A stretch of DNA of 64,000 nucleotides from Mucilaginibacter_A sp964251965 (lineage in GTDB: Bacteria > Bacteroidota > Bacteroidia > Sphingobacteriales > Sphingobacteriaceae): positions 186,001 to 250,000 of the forward strand of contig CAXULQ010000005.1 in assembly GCA_964251965.1 (NCBI GenBank). Direction: 5' to 3'. The notes beneath the pieces are model-generated. The model was given only the letters and a program-made list of their open reading frames with translations, searched no databases and was not told the DNA's origin. Positions 19,313-28,097 of the stretch are shown here, one piece after another (the stretch's first letter is position 1; each line of letters opens with the position of its first letter). A program made the position numbers and the translations under genes.

Positions 19313-19735
19313 TAATCGATTATACGTATTGCAAGTAAGGGTTATGTTAGTTTAATATTATTAATTTATAAACTCGCTTTGGGAAACTAAAACCTGTTTC
19401 TTTCATGACACTTCTGCTTTTTACATCGCTCTTGTTATTTTTAGTAATTCGCAAGGCTTTTGAGTTGCTTTTCTAAAAGAATTATTAAAAGGGTAGCTGT
19501 GATTTAACGTTGAGATAACTTTCAGTTTATATTAAAGCAAGACCTTGTAAAATGAATAAATGAGAAATTTGATTGGATTCAACAGTCTGATCGAGTGATC
19601 GGATTTCTGTTTTTTCATTTTTGATGTCGTTTATGCCCTGTATCGGCACGAACAATCAGCTCCAAACTTAGATGCTCTGATGTCCTGTCTTTATATTTTG
19701 ATTTAGCCAATACACTAACTTAAATAGCCGTGATT
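19313..19735. other. Intergenic region with no recognised content
   Basis: Approximately 420 bp without a supportable gene. There is one local inverted repeat near 19589-19605 (TCTGATCG..CGATCGGA-like) that is too short to call. The promoter of the downstream phosphoesterase is expected here. Confidence 0.4.
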
Positions 19736-20587
19736 ATGCTTAAACGGGAAGTAGAAATAGTTGTAATTTCTGATGTACATTTGGGGACTTATGGGTGCCG
19801 TGCCGAAGAACTGTTACAATATTTAAAAAGTATTCAACCCAAAATTTTGGTCTTAAATGGCGATATAATCGATATTTGGCAGTTCAGCAAGTCCTACTGG
19901 CCAGAATCTCACACAAAAGTAATTCGGCAAATCTTAAAATTTGTTACTAAAGGTATTCCTGTTTATTATCTTACCGGAAACCACGACGAGATGCTGCGCA
20001 GGTTTGCAGATTTTGACCTGGGCAGTTTTAAGCTGATGAACAAGGTAATTTTAAATATTGATGGTAAAAAAGCATGGATTTTTCATGGTGATGTATTTGA
20101 CGTTACCATGCAACATTCTAAGTGGCTGGCAAAACTTGGTGCTGTTGGTTATGATACCTTAATTTTGATTAATGCAATGGTTAACCGGGGCTTAACCATA
20201 TTAGGAAAAAGTAAAATGAGCTTTTCACAGCGGATAAAAGGGCATGTAAAAGAAGCTGTGAAATTCATTAATAATTTTGAGCAAACAGCCGCTGATCTTG
20301 CAATTCAAAAAAACTACGACTATGTGATTTGCGGGCATATTCATCATACAGAGATCAGGGAAATTAAAAGTTCTTTTTCTAATCAAACAGTAACTTATCT
20401 CAATTCTGGTGATTGGGTGGAAAGTTTAACGGCACTTGAATATCAACAGGGTATATGGAGCATATTTGACTTTCAACAGGCTGTTTTTAAGCAGGAAATT
20501 TTTGAAGATTCCCAAAACGAGCAGGAGTTAGACGGACATTTGGACATAAAACAATTATTGGACCGTTTCCGGACAGAAATGCAGTAG
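19736..20587 (+). CDS. Metallophosphoesterase, UDP-2,3-diacylglucosamine hydrolase (LpxH)-like
   Basis: The product is 283-285 residues, depending on whether the GTG at 19730 or the ATG at 19736 is used; the ATG is preferred. Calcineurin-like motifs appear in order: ISDVHLGTYG (D-x-H), LNGDIIDIWQF (GD), LTGNHDE (GNHD), HGDVFD, and the final CGHIHHTEI (GHxH). This layout, with the D-I-W-x-F context, is typical of LpxH-like enzymes that cleave the pyrophosphate of UDP-diacylglucosamine in lipid A synthesis. In Bacteroidota, paralogues of unknown substrate are common. It stands alone on the plus strand. Confidence 0.85.
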   Translation: MLKREVEIVVISDVHLGTYGCRAEELLQYLKSIQPKILVLNGDIIDIWQFSKSYWPESHTKVIRQILKFVTKGIPVYYLTGNHDEMLRRFADFDLGSFKLMNKVILNIDGKKAWIFHGDVFDVTMQHSKWLAKLGAVGYDTLILINAMVNRGLTILGKSKMSFSQRIKGHVKEAVKFINNFEQTAADLAIQKNYDYVICGHIHHTEIREIKSSFSNQTVTYLNSGDWVESLTALEYQQGIWSIFDFQQAVFKQEIFEDSQNEQELDGHLDIKQLLDRFRTEMQ

Positions 20588-20696
20588 TAAAAAGTTATTA
20601 CCAGGATTTGCTACTTTATAACTTAATGAAAACGTAATACGCTTGGTTAAATAATGGCGGATAAAGGCATTAGTTTAGTCAATAAAAAGCCAAGTT

Positions 20697-20870
20697 ATGT
20701 TAAACCACTCAGAAGCATTAAAACAACAGGAATTGTTATCTTATTCCATTGCCCGTAACGCAGTGGCTCCTGGAGAAGAACAGGAGAATGAAAACCATTT
20801 TGATAATGAGGATGACCTGCATGAGGTACAGGTGGATGACGATTTGAAGGAACCTTTTAGCACCAATTAA
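20697..20870 (+). CDS. Small acidic protein (57 aa), unrecognised
   Basis: An open frame from ATG 20697 encodes MLNHSEALKQQELLSYSIAR, followed by a strongly acidic tail rich in Glu/Asp and Asn. Its final codons overlap the degraded end of the MobC-like remnant on the other strand, so its last residues may be a product of the insertion junction. Function unknown. Confidence 0.4.
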   Translation: MLNHSEALKQQELLSYSIARNAVAPGEEQENENHFDNEDDLHEVQVDDDLKEPFSTN

Positions 20871-21111
20871 AGACACACACAAAAACAGCAATGCGAACAG
20901 CTTTAGTTTAAGTGCCTTATCAAATAGTCCTGTTTTCGCCATAATATGCAGCAACCTGTCTGTAACCATAGCAGGCCTCCCCCGATGATGAAAAGCCTGG
21001 TAACAGGTAAAGTAAAAATGAATCAATAAAATAAAAAGGCCAATGAGCCGTGTAAAAATCAATAATCTTTCTAAGTCCTTGCAGGTCTTCTCCGGTTCGC
21101 ATAATTTCCAT
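20860..21111 (-). pseudogene. Frameshifted remnant of a MobC/TraG-type coupling protein (YWFCY N-terminus)
   Basis: Two overlapping minus-strand frames together match the N-terminus of the Bacteroidota mobilisation coupling protein. The first gives MRTGEDLQGLRKIIDFYT; the second continues with RLIGLFILLIHFYFTCYQAF, TDRLLHIMAKTGLFDKALKL and LFALLFLCVSLIGAK. The reading frame shifts near 21050, and the homology stops near 20860, well before the ATPase domain. This is a broken gene left by a conjugative or mobilisable element. The family assignment is from memory of the YWFCY domain pattern. Confidence 0.6.
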
Positions 21112-21128
21112 AGTATTTTTATATTAAT

Positions 21129-21275
21129 TCATGGATGCAGTTCCCTTCTTGTCTTCCGAAATGGTAGGAAAGAGCCCTCCTCCGTTTTGCTCAGCAGGTT
21201 CTCCATTAACCTTTCCGACACATTCAGTTTAAAGTAAGTTTTTGTCCTTCCATAATGTATAGATAATAAGTACAT
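21129..21275 (-). pseudogene. Possible C-terminal fragment of a relaxase-type mobilisation gene
   Basis: A 48-codon minus-strand frame ends LLSKTEEGSFLPFRKTRREL-HP, 18 bp ahead of the MobC-like remnant. In Bacteroidota mobilisation operons the relaxase gene lies immediately upstream of mobC and ends in a basic tail. The position and basic end fit such a fragment, but the segment is too short to prove. Confidence 0.3.
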
Positions 21276-21885
21276 GATAAATCATAGTGACCGCAAGTTC
21301 CGCAGCGGTCACCTCCGGACTGAAAGGAGGGCAAGGCCTTTTGTGTGGACAAAAGTACATCTTGCCAAGCACGCGCGTGATTGTAAAACGCCCTTAAAGC
21401 CAGTGGTTAATGTTCAGTTTTATGATTTTGTAAATTGCTTTTTAAAGTGCTAATCTACCCGTGCAGTGCTTTTTGTTTCAGGCTCCGGTCAGCAAATACG
21501 GCTGGAAGATGGAGTATTTCGATCCTAATTTGATGATTGCTTTTCCTGATGTTACGTATACAAACCCAGTTAAAATGTTCTGCAAAAACGGTATGTTCTA
21601 TCATGATTGTAAAATTTGGTAGGCCAAAGATGAAGCGTTCTGCTTACCGTTTTAGTAAGCCTGTATAGACGGACAAAGAATATTGTTAACAGGATGTATT
21701 ATAGAGATATTCGGGATCGGATTAAGGGCTATTTATTTTCTTTTTAATATTCTTAAAAAGCCTGTTTTTGCTTAAAAACCTGGTTACAAAACTTATAGCC
21801 AAAAAGCTTGTGCAATTAGCAGAACATACATAAATAACAGTCAGCTCCAAACAAATTTGCTTCAATAAAAGCAAGGAGACGGGAT
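21276..21885. other. Gene-poor region of the mobile-element scar
   Basis: No supportable gene. There is an 8-bp hairpin GTGACCGC/GCGGTCAC at 21287-21312, followed by a CTCC..GGAG hairpin, just upstream of the mobilisation remnants. It could be the old transfer origin or its promoter. A plus-strand frame near 21486-21622 (SKYGWKMEYFDPNLM) is open but unmatched. Confidence 0.35.
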
Positions 21886-22041
21886 ATGCAAGCTGACGAG
21901 CAAGATCGGATAAGCCCTGAAAAAGCAATCGAAATATTAAAAAAGCACGGAAAAGAGGTAAGCGCCGAAGAAGCAAAAATCATTTTGGACTTCTTATATA
22001 AAATAGCTAAATTAACGGTCAAACTGCTGTTAGACGTATGA
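21886..22041 (+). CDS. Small recombinase-partner protein (51 aa)
   Basis: The open frame encodes MQADEQDRISPEKAIEILKK, then a helical segment ending KIAKLTVKLLLDV. Its stop codon overlaps the recombinase ATG (ATGA), which implies translational coupling. A purine-rich GGAGACGGG precedes the ATG. Small helical ORFs in this position, often misnamed PTS subunits, accompany serine recombinases in Bacteroidota. It may assist recombination directionality; this is an inference. Confidence 0.6.
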   Translation: MQADEQDRISPEKAIEILKKHGKEVSAEEAKIILDFLYKIAKLTVKLLLDV

Positions 22042-23618
22042 AAAGTGCTTATTTGTATATCAGGGTCAGTACCGATGAACAGGCCGACAAAGGATATTCC
22101 CAGCGCAACCAGGACGAGGTTTTAAGGCGTTATTGCAAGCTGAACCAGATCGAAGTCCAAAAAGTCATATTTGAAGATTATTCAGCCAAGACCTTTCAAA
22201 GGCCAGCCTGGATAAAACTGCTTGCCGATATTAAAAAGCGAAGGGGACAGGTTGACCTGGTCTTATTTACCAAGTGGGACAGGTTTAGTAGGAACACCAG
22301 CGATGCTTACCAGATGATCAGTACCCTTAAGAACTTTAGTACTGAACCTCAGGCAATTGAGCAACCTTTGGATCTGTCTGTTCCTGAAAACAAAATGATG
22401 CTTGCCTTTTACCTGGCTGCACCCGAAGTAGAAAACGACCGAAGGGCGTTAAACACCTTTCATGGGATGCGGCGGGCTAAAAAAGAAGGCAGGTGGATGT
22501 CCACGGCACCTATTGGCTATAAAAATAAAACAACAGAGGATGGCAGAAAATATATAGCCCCTGACCCTGCTGCTGCCGAGATCATCAAATGGGCTTTTGA
22601 AAAGATGGGCGAAGGCAACTTCAACGTACAGCAGGTATGGAAGCAGGCAGTGGCCAAAGGATTAAAATGCAGTAAAAATAATTTTTGGAGCATGGTCCAT
22701 AATCCTGCTTACTGCGGCAAGATCTTTGTCCCAAAGTTTAAAGATGAGGAAGCCCATCTCGTACAGGGGCAACATGAGCCACTGATCACAGAAGCACTTT
22801 TTTACGACATACAAGACACGATCAACGGGCGTAAGAAAAAGCCGCGAAAAACAAAAATTGTCGTGGATGAAAATGTTCCTTTAAAAGGTTTTCTTATTTG
22901 CCCAAAATGCGGATGGAACCTGACAGCAAGCGCATCAAAAGGTAAGTACAGTTACTATCACTATTACCACTGCAAATCTGATTGTGGCATACGCTACAAG
23001 GCGGAACTGGTAAACGACCTTTTCCTGGACGAACTGAAAAAGTACGTTGCAGACCCTGCTATTGTTGTTCTTTATAAGGAGATCATTAGATCAGAATTCA
23101 ATAAACACAGCAAGCGGGGCCGGGAAGACATCAGCTCGATCAACAAGCAGATTACTACGGCAAACGAGCGGATCAAAAATGCAAGAGAATTACTTTTGTG
23201 CGGAGATATTGATGGTGCGGATTATAAAACGATCAAAAAAGAAAGCGAAGCTGCATTAACCGCCCTTGATGCAAAGCTGACTGGCTTGTTAAGTATTAAT
23301 CACGAGGATATTGATTCTTTGGCCAACATTGGCGTAAGTCTATTGTCTAAATTAGACAAATTATATATGCAAGCTGATATAATAGGTAAAAGGGAAATTG
23401 TGAGTTCGATGTTCCCGGAAAAAATCGTTTTTGATGGCAAAGAACATCGAACTCCCCGTGTGAACGAAGTTGCCCTTCATATTTACCAGATTTCTAAAGC
23501 ATTAGGCCTAAAAAAAGAAGGGACAAGCCGTCATGATTTACGCTTGTCCCATATGGTAGCCCGTAGGAAAATCGAACCCCCATCAATTAAAATGCTATTT
23601 TTATCAAGTCCTCTATGA
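22038..23618 (+). CDS. Large serine recombinase (site-specific integrase)
   Basis: This 526-residue protein has a resolvase domain at residues 3-145 with the catalytic serine in AYLYIRVSTDEQADKGYSQ (Ser11). A recombinase domain follows at about 160-270, then a zinc ribbon (ICPKCGWNLTAS...HCKSDCG, about 286-320) and a coiled coil (about 345-420). It would integrate and excise the mobile element by serine chemistry. Its last approximately 30 codons run through a terminator hairpin and a tRNA-3'-like sequence at 23520-23581, so the natural C-terminus may have been extended or changed by integration. It looks intact, unlike the mobilisation genes to its left. Confidence 0.93.
   Translation: MKSAYLYIRVSTDEQADKGYSQRNQDEVLRRYCKLNQIEVQKVIFEDYSAKTFQRPAWIKLLADIKKRRGQVDLVLFTKWDRFSRNTSDAYQMISTLKNFSTEPQAIEQPLDLSVPENKMMLAFYLAAPEVENDRRALNTFHGMRRAKKEGRWMSTAPIGYKNKTTEDGRKYIAPDPAAAEIIKWAFEKMGEGNFNVQQVWKQAVAKGLKCSKNNFWSMVHNPAYCGKIFVPKFKDEEAHLVQGQHEPLITEALFYDIQDTINGRKKKPRKTKIVVDENVPLKGFLICPKCGWNLTASASKGKYSYYHYYHCKSDCGIRYKAELVNDLFLDELKKYVADPAIVVLYKEIIRSEFNKHSKRGREDISSINKQITTANERIKNARELLLCGDIDGADYKTIKKESEAALTALDAKLTGLLSINHEDIDSLANIGVSLLSKLDKLYMQADIIGKREIVSSMFPEKIVFDGKEHRTPRVNEVALHIYQISKALGLKKEGTSRHDLRLSHMVARRKIEPPSIKMLFLSSPL
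23520..23550 (-). terminator. Rho-independent terminator, minus strand
   Basis: A 9-bp stem GGGACAAGC/GCTTGTCCC with a 13-nt loop is followed on the minus strand by CTTCTTTTTTT. It lies inside the recombinase 3' end but reads as the terminator of a minus-strand transcript coming from the tRNA-like sequence at 23554-23581. Confidence 0.7.
23554..23581 (-). other. tRNA 3'-end-like sequence; candidate attachment site
   Basis: Read on the minus strand it gives GGGGGTTCGATTTTCCT then ACGGGCTACCA: a T-arm (TTCGATT loop), an acceptor strand and CCA. Only the 3' end is present; going upstream no convincing D-arm or anticodon arm is found. Together with the following terminator this is the kind of site left at the end of an integrated element. 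Confidence 0.5.
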
Positions 23619-24420
23619 AATACTTTGAGAATTGACCAGTCTGGGCTAGTTAATAGTTCAGCAAAAGACAGTATAATACTAACTGCTCCCATTCCTCTTC
23701 CAAAGATATTCCCCGAACCTGTATATTGAAGTATCGGAGGTTTTGGCGCCAGATGCCTTGTTCAAAACCTCATCTTCACCACAGTTTGAATGCTTCGCCA
23801 GTAAAACAGTGCGTCCGCCACTTTTCTTCGCCGCAACAGTTGCCATGCTTGGATAACTCTTTAACCTAATTGCCATACAACCATCTTTGCAAGACCATAG
23901 TAAGCGGTATAAGCGATCAGGTCCGTATACCCGTCATCATTTAGATCAACTTTTGTTCAGTTTGCGAGACCATGCCCAATTGATGCATCCGCAGATTTTG
24001 TTGCTTCCAACAATGCATTTTTGCTCAATACTTTAATTGGCCAACGCTCTTATGGTTTTACCGTAGGTAGTTATCAACTGAAATAATAAACTTCTCAACA
24101 GCAGCCTCATTTTGTTAATTATCTATCTTGTTGGCCTTACCGATTTCATAGTTAAAAGTAACACTACAGCTACTAATGCTGGTAGTAATCTTTTCAATAT
24201 AATCTAAGTTATAGTCAATCGTCAATTTTTCCTACAATACAATCAAAAGTCATTTTTATGCCCGGTGTTTTCACGGTATTTTAAGCGTTAAATAACTGTG
24301 TAATTACCGTTTTATTCTCCCCGTGAAATCATAAAAGATTATTGAATTTCGGTCTAAGCACTCAATAGTTGGTTGCTGCCGGTGAAGCTGAAAACGGATT
24401 AGAGTAAGCAAACAATAATT
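23619..24420. other. Degraded region with a VCBS/FG-GAP-like relic
   Basis: Approximately 800 bp without an intact gene. On the minus strand, about 23955-23861, a short frame gives VDLNDDGYTDLIAYT and ends MVVWQLG, which resembles a VCBS/FG-GAP repeat unit, with stop codons just upstream. The rest shows no supportable coding sequence. Confidence 0.35.
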
Positions 24421-24741
24421 ATGAAAAAAATGGCATTAATTGGGATGTTATGGTTGTCCCTATTTTCTTTAAACGCAAATGCGCAATCGGGTTATGTTGA
24501 AGGAAGAAACTACCAGCATCAATATTCTATCACCGATATCCCAGTTGGGCAAGCATATTACCGGTATAGTTTTTTTGGCCAAATAATAGGTGTATTTCAA
24601 ATGTGGAAGTCCGCCGAGTGGGATAGTGCTATAGGCACCCAGTACGTTTATGTTTGGGGTCGAAATGGATGGGAATACGTCTCCTATACTGGAAGCTATT
24701 ATTGGTTCAATTGGGTCGTTTATGAAAAACGAGTTGGTTAA
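24421..24741 (+). CDS. Small secreted aromatic-rich protein, unknown
   Basis: This 106-residue protein has a clear signal peptide (MKKMALIGMLWLSLFSLNANA, cleavage before QSG), leaving about 84 residues. The mature part is unusually rich in Tyr and Trp (for example YVYVWGRNGWEYVSYTGSYY) and has no cysteine. It may be a beta-rich secreted protein or a small effector. No family is recognised, and neighbours give no clue. Confidence 0.55.
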   Translation: MKKMALIGMLWLSLFSLNANAQSGYVEGRNYQHQYSITDIPVGQAYYRYSFFGQIIGVFQMWKSAEWDSAIGTQYVYVWGRNGWEYVSYTGSYYWFNWVVYEKRVG

Positions 24742-25061
24742 TTGAATGACATCATTACGTGTTCAGCAAGGATAATATGTTTATAAATGGTGCGATCTAT
24801 AAAATTTGATGGGATATACTGTGAAGCATTACTAGTCTTTGCAAATGCAAATTAAACCGACAATATTTTTAACGAAATTAAGCATTGCTCTTCAGTTGTT
24901 TTCTATGAAAAGGTTTATGAATATATTTATAACGATGTTAAGTGTCTCTACGAACTCTTAATTATATTAAAGTTAAGAGCAGGTAATCAAGTAAAATAGA
25001 AAGTGACTAAATGGCCACTATTAACAAATAATAACAAATTAACAATCAAAAAAATTTAATC
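24742..25061. other. Intergenic region without recognised features
   Basis: 320 bp of AT-rich sequence. Nothing beyond the expected promoter of the following lipoprotein gene is seen. Confidence 0.3.
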
Positions 25062-25523
25062 ATGAAAAATTCAAAATATTATTTAAAAACACTTCTGTTG
25101 TTAATCACAATCGGTATTTTTAATTCCGGGTGTAAAAAAGATCAAACACAAACAACAAGTTGTGTATCTCAAACATCCAGCGAATTATCAACTGTTAATG
25201 TTTTTGATGGTAGAATTGGTTCTCTTTATTATAATTTCGCAATTGCCAATTTTGCCTTTTCTCAAGCAGTTAACTCGTATTCTAATAATTGTGGGCAAAC
25301 CACTTATGGTTCAACTAGTCTTGTCATCACCAATACGATCAATAAGACCATAACTATCTCCTATAAGGTTATTGCTACTATTGGTATAGTAACCTGGACA
25401 TATCAAAATGTTTCAGTAATAGCGCCAAATTCTGCAATGAATTTACAGGTTATAAATTCTAATCAGCAAAGATTACACATAGGACAAATAATTATTCAAC
25501 TCTCAAACATTGTTTATAGCTAG
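25062..25523 (+). CDS. Small lipoprotein, unknown
   Basis: This 153-residue protein has a lipoprotein signal peptide with the lipobox IFNSGCKKD (Cys about residue 24). The remainder is Ser/Thr/Asn-rich and beta-prone (TSLVITNTINKTITISYKVI), with two further cysteines (near residues 35 and 80) that could form a disulfide. No family is recognised. An AACAAATTAACAATCAAAAA leader precedes the ATG. Confidence 0.55.
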   Translation: MKNSKYYLKTLLLLITIGIFNSGCKKDQTQTTSCVSQTSSELSTVNVFDGRIGSLYYNFAIANFAFSQAVNSYSNNCGQTTYGSTSLVITNTINKTITISYKVIATIGIVTWTYQNVSVIAPNSAMNLQVINSNQQRLHIGQIIIQLSNIVYS

Positions 25524-25982
25524 TTTTTCAGTCTAAAGGCTTGGATACGAAATCAGTGCATTTTTTCACAAGACAATGGCGTCAGCGGTCTAGATATTGA
25601 GGTGTAGCATTCCGATGGTAGGTTATATGGTAAAAGGTAATGATGATAAACACTTAGCCGCAGCCAACTCAATAAGGTATTTGACAGATGCACCCAGGGT
25701 GAAATCTCTAACTTCAATTCTGATACCCCTAATTGTGCTTCACGATGCAGGGTTATTTTGTTTTACAAATAAAACTTTTTCTAATTCATAATAATTTCAA
25801 AAATTGCTACAATTAAGGCACATGGCATTGGAAGAACGAAAGCTAATTCATGTGTCTTAAATTATTAATAGCAACCCTTATGTCGATAACAACATTTGTT
25901 ATCACATCTGGAAAAACTAAATATTGTAGGGTTTAATACCAAATAAGTTAAGATCGGAAATAGAAATTTTTAATAAGTTAGG
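25524..25982. other. Intergenic region between lipoprotein and response regulator genes
   Basis: About 460 bp. A 64-codon open frame at 25597-25791 has no credible start context or homology. No repeats or terminators were recognised. Confidence 0.3.
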
Positions 25983-26654
25983 TTACAAATCAACTTTATG
26001 TTCTACACTTATAATACTGTTTTTGATTGCATACATTACTAATCCAACCCTTGATTTAATTTGTAACCGTTCGAACAAATTATCCCTATATCCATCAATA
26101 GTACGAGGACTAAGACACATTTTTTCTGCTATTTGTTTATAACTTAACTCGGTAGTCGTGTACTTTAAAAATTCAACTTCACGTTCACTTAAAGTCAATG
26201 GGTTTTTGATCTTTTTATTCTGGTCGATTTTATTGACAGTATTAATTAGGTGGCCCGTTACAAGCTCAGAATAATGAAATCCTTTTTGTTTTATTGAGTT
26301 TAGGGCAGCTTTTAGTTCAGATGGCTCAGCGTCTTTAAGTATATAACCTCTTGCACCATTTCGGATCATATGTATTATTGCAGTTTCCGTGTCATACATA
26401 CTTAATGCTAAAACCCTTATTTCAGGATATTGTATTTTAAGCCAAAGCGCTGTCTCAAAGCCATCTTTTTGAGGCATGTTTACATCAAGCAAAACGATAT
26501 CTGGAAGGCTTTTAAAATTGAGCTTTTGGATTAACTCTTTACCATTATTTGCCTGAAGAATAACTTCATACCCTGCAAACGTATTGATTATGCCTGCTAA
26601 TCCATTTCTGATTAATGCGTGATCATCAGCCAACGCTACTTTACAACTTTCCAT
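25983..26654 (-). CDS. LuxR-family (NarL/FixJ type) response regulator
   Basis: The start is taken at 26654 (MESCKVALADDH), one base after the stop of the kinase gene; a GTG five codons upstream is possible. The receiver domain shows ADDH at its start and the phospho-acceptor in PDIVLLDVNMPQKDG, with LALSMYDTE and GYILKDAEPSEL as later switch segments. A C-terminal LuxR helix-turn-helix follows (LTLSEREVEFLKYTTTELSY to RTIDGYRDNLFERL). It is the output of the sensor kinase encoded directly upstream. Target genes are unknown. Confidence 0.92.
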   Translation of the reverse strand: MESCKVALADDHALIRNGLAGIINTFAGYEVILQANNGKELIQKLNFKSLPDIVLLDVNMPQKDGFETALWLKIQYPEIRVLALSMYDTETAIIHMIRNGARGYILKDAEPSELKAALNSIKQKGFHYSELVTGHLINTVNKIDQNKKIKNPLTLSEREVEFLKYTTTELSYKQIAEKMCLSPRTIDGYRDNLFERLQIKSRVGLVMYAIKNSIISVEHKVDL

Positions 26655-26655
26655 A

Positions 26656-27453
26656 TCATAATTCCTCACCCTTAGGTAGTTCTATTATAATTTCAGTCCC
26701 TTTACTTAATTGGCTGTGAATAGAAATTGAGCCTCTAATTAGCGCCATTCTGTTCACGACGTTTTTTAATCCTAATCCCGCAACATTATTGTTCTGTTGT
26801 TTAATGTTAGTTTGGTCAAAGCCAACACCATTATCTATTACTTTAAGAGTCAACCCTTCACTTTTGTATAAGATCTTAATGTTAATTTCTAAAGCTGCGG
26901 AATGTCTAACAATATTATGTAAAAGTTCTTGAATAACACGATAAATAACTAACTCCTTCTGCGACGGATATTTCTCCGGTGTTCCTGTTACGACGAAGTT
27001 TACTATATGATGTCCTGTTTTTTTTAATATTGTAAGCTGTTGCTCGACTGCCGACAATAAGCCAATTTTTTCTATAAAATCTGTATTCAATGTTTTAGAC
27101 AAATCCCTCAAATCTTGAATCACCTTTGTCAAATGATTTTTTGACTCCAGTAATTGGTCTTTTGTTGCAACTGGATTTTCAACATTTATAGTCATGATTA
27201 TTAATTTAATAAAACTTAACGTCTGACCAATATTATCATGAATCTCCTGGCTAATATTTTTAAACGTTTGTTCCTGGATTTCCAACTGTGTTTTGAGTAT
27301 TTCCTGCGTATAAAAAGATTGCAGCACTTGTTTTTCTTTTTGATGGAGATAAAATCTTTTTTGATACAGAGATATAAATATTATAATAAATATTACGAGA
27401 AAAGACATCAAAGTAATACCGCCAATAATTAACTCTTGCTCATTGACCTTCAT
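26656..27453 (-). CDS. Sensor histidine kinase, HisKA_3 type
   Basis: This 265-residue kinase has one N-terminal membrane segment (ITLMSFLVIFIIIFISLY, about residues 12-30), a coiled coil and a HisKA_3 dimerisation domain with the phospho-accepting His in SQEIHDNIGQTLSFIKL. The ATP-binding domain shows VIQELLHNIVRHS (N box), VIDNGVGFD (G1) and GLGLKNVVNRM (G2). There is almost no extracytoplasmic domain, so the signal is probably received through a partner, plausibly the adjacent membrane protein at 27459-28097. It is translationally coupled to the response regulator. Confidence 0.92.
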   Translation of the reverse strand: MKVNEQELIIGGITLMSFLVIFIIIFISLYQKRFYLHQKEKQVLQSFYTQEILKTQLEIQEQTFKNISQEIHDNIGQTLSFIKLIIMTINVENPVATKDQLLESKNHLTKVIQDLRDLSKTLNTDFIEKIGLLSAVEQQLTILKKTGHHIVNFVVTGTPEKYPSQKELVIYRVIQELLHNIVRHSAALEINIKILYKSEGLTLKVIDNGVGFDQTNIKQQNNNVAGLGLKNVVNRMALIRGSISIHSQLSKGTEIIIELPKGEEL

Positions 27454-27458
27454 AAAAT

Positions 27459-28097
27459 TTAAAATTCCTCTGTTTTACGATTAATCCACATGCCTATTGT
27501 AAATGCCAAGTAGAGTAGGGTATTAAGTGTACTATGGAGGTTCCAAAGACCTACATAAGATTCTTTATGATGAGTTTTATTATAAAAGGCAAATAGAAAA
27601 TAAGTACAAGGAGCATAAATTAAAATTCCGATACAAAACCAAAAAATGGGTTGTTTTTCCAGCCTTGTGATTTCATCTCTTTTATACTTTTCATAGAATA
27701 AGATTAGTACCCAGATTACCTGAACTAGATTATCGAGGCAAACAAGTTCGAAAAAGAATCTCGATTTGATACCTTCCCAATAAAAGAAACTCGCTATCAC
27801 AAGCAACTGAACGGCATAAAGCATAATACCTATTGTTTTAGAATAGGTAGTCTTAGTATTATAAAGAAACAAATACGCCCAAAAAGATATATCGATTACG
27901 GTATAAAGGTTATAAAAGGAATTTATAATATTTTTGAATAAAAAAACGGAACTTACCTGAGAAGCTGAGGCAAAAGCTAGTAGAATTAGAATAATTTTAG
28001 AATTATTGTCCAAAAACTTCACTAAAAGTAAACCTGATATAAATGGAATAAATACCGAGTAAACAGATAGTTGGTATAATCCATTAAAAATTATCAT
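27459..28097 (-). CDS. Multi-pass membrane protein linked to a two-component system
   Basis: The start is set at 28097 (MIIFNGLYQLSVYSVFIPF), since the longer frame would overlap the upstream gene by over 100 bp; the chosen start overlaps its stop by 14 bp. The product, about 212 residues, has six or seven hydrophobic segments and ends in a short basic cytoplasmic tail (INRKTEEF). It lies 5 bp from the kinase gene. Membrane proteins of this kind beside small HisKA_3 kinases in Bacteroidota may serve as the sensory input; this is an inference. Confidence 0.65.
   Translation of the reverse strand: MIIFNGLYQLSVYSVFIPFISGLLLVKFLDNNSKIILILLAFASASQVSSVFLFKNIINSFYNLYTVIDISFWAYLFLYNTKTTYSKTIGIMLYAVQLLVIASFFYWEGIKSRFFFELVCLDNLVQVIWVLILFYEKYKRDEITRLEKQPIFWFCIGILIYAPCTYFLFAFYNKTHHKESYVGLWNLHSTLNTLLYLAFTIGMWINRKTEEF

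Noticed and set aside
23554..23650. A complete tRNA on the minus strand
   Set aside because: Only the T-arm/acceptor end fits; the distance to a possible 5' acceptor is 94 nt with no D-arm and mismatches.
25597..25791. A 64-codon ORF in the gap before the response regulator
   Set aside because: No start context, no motif, and random-like composition.
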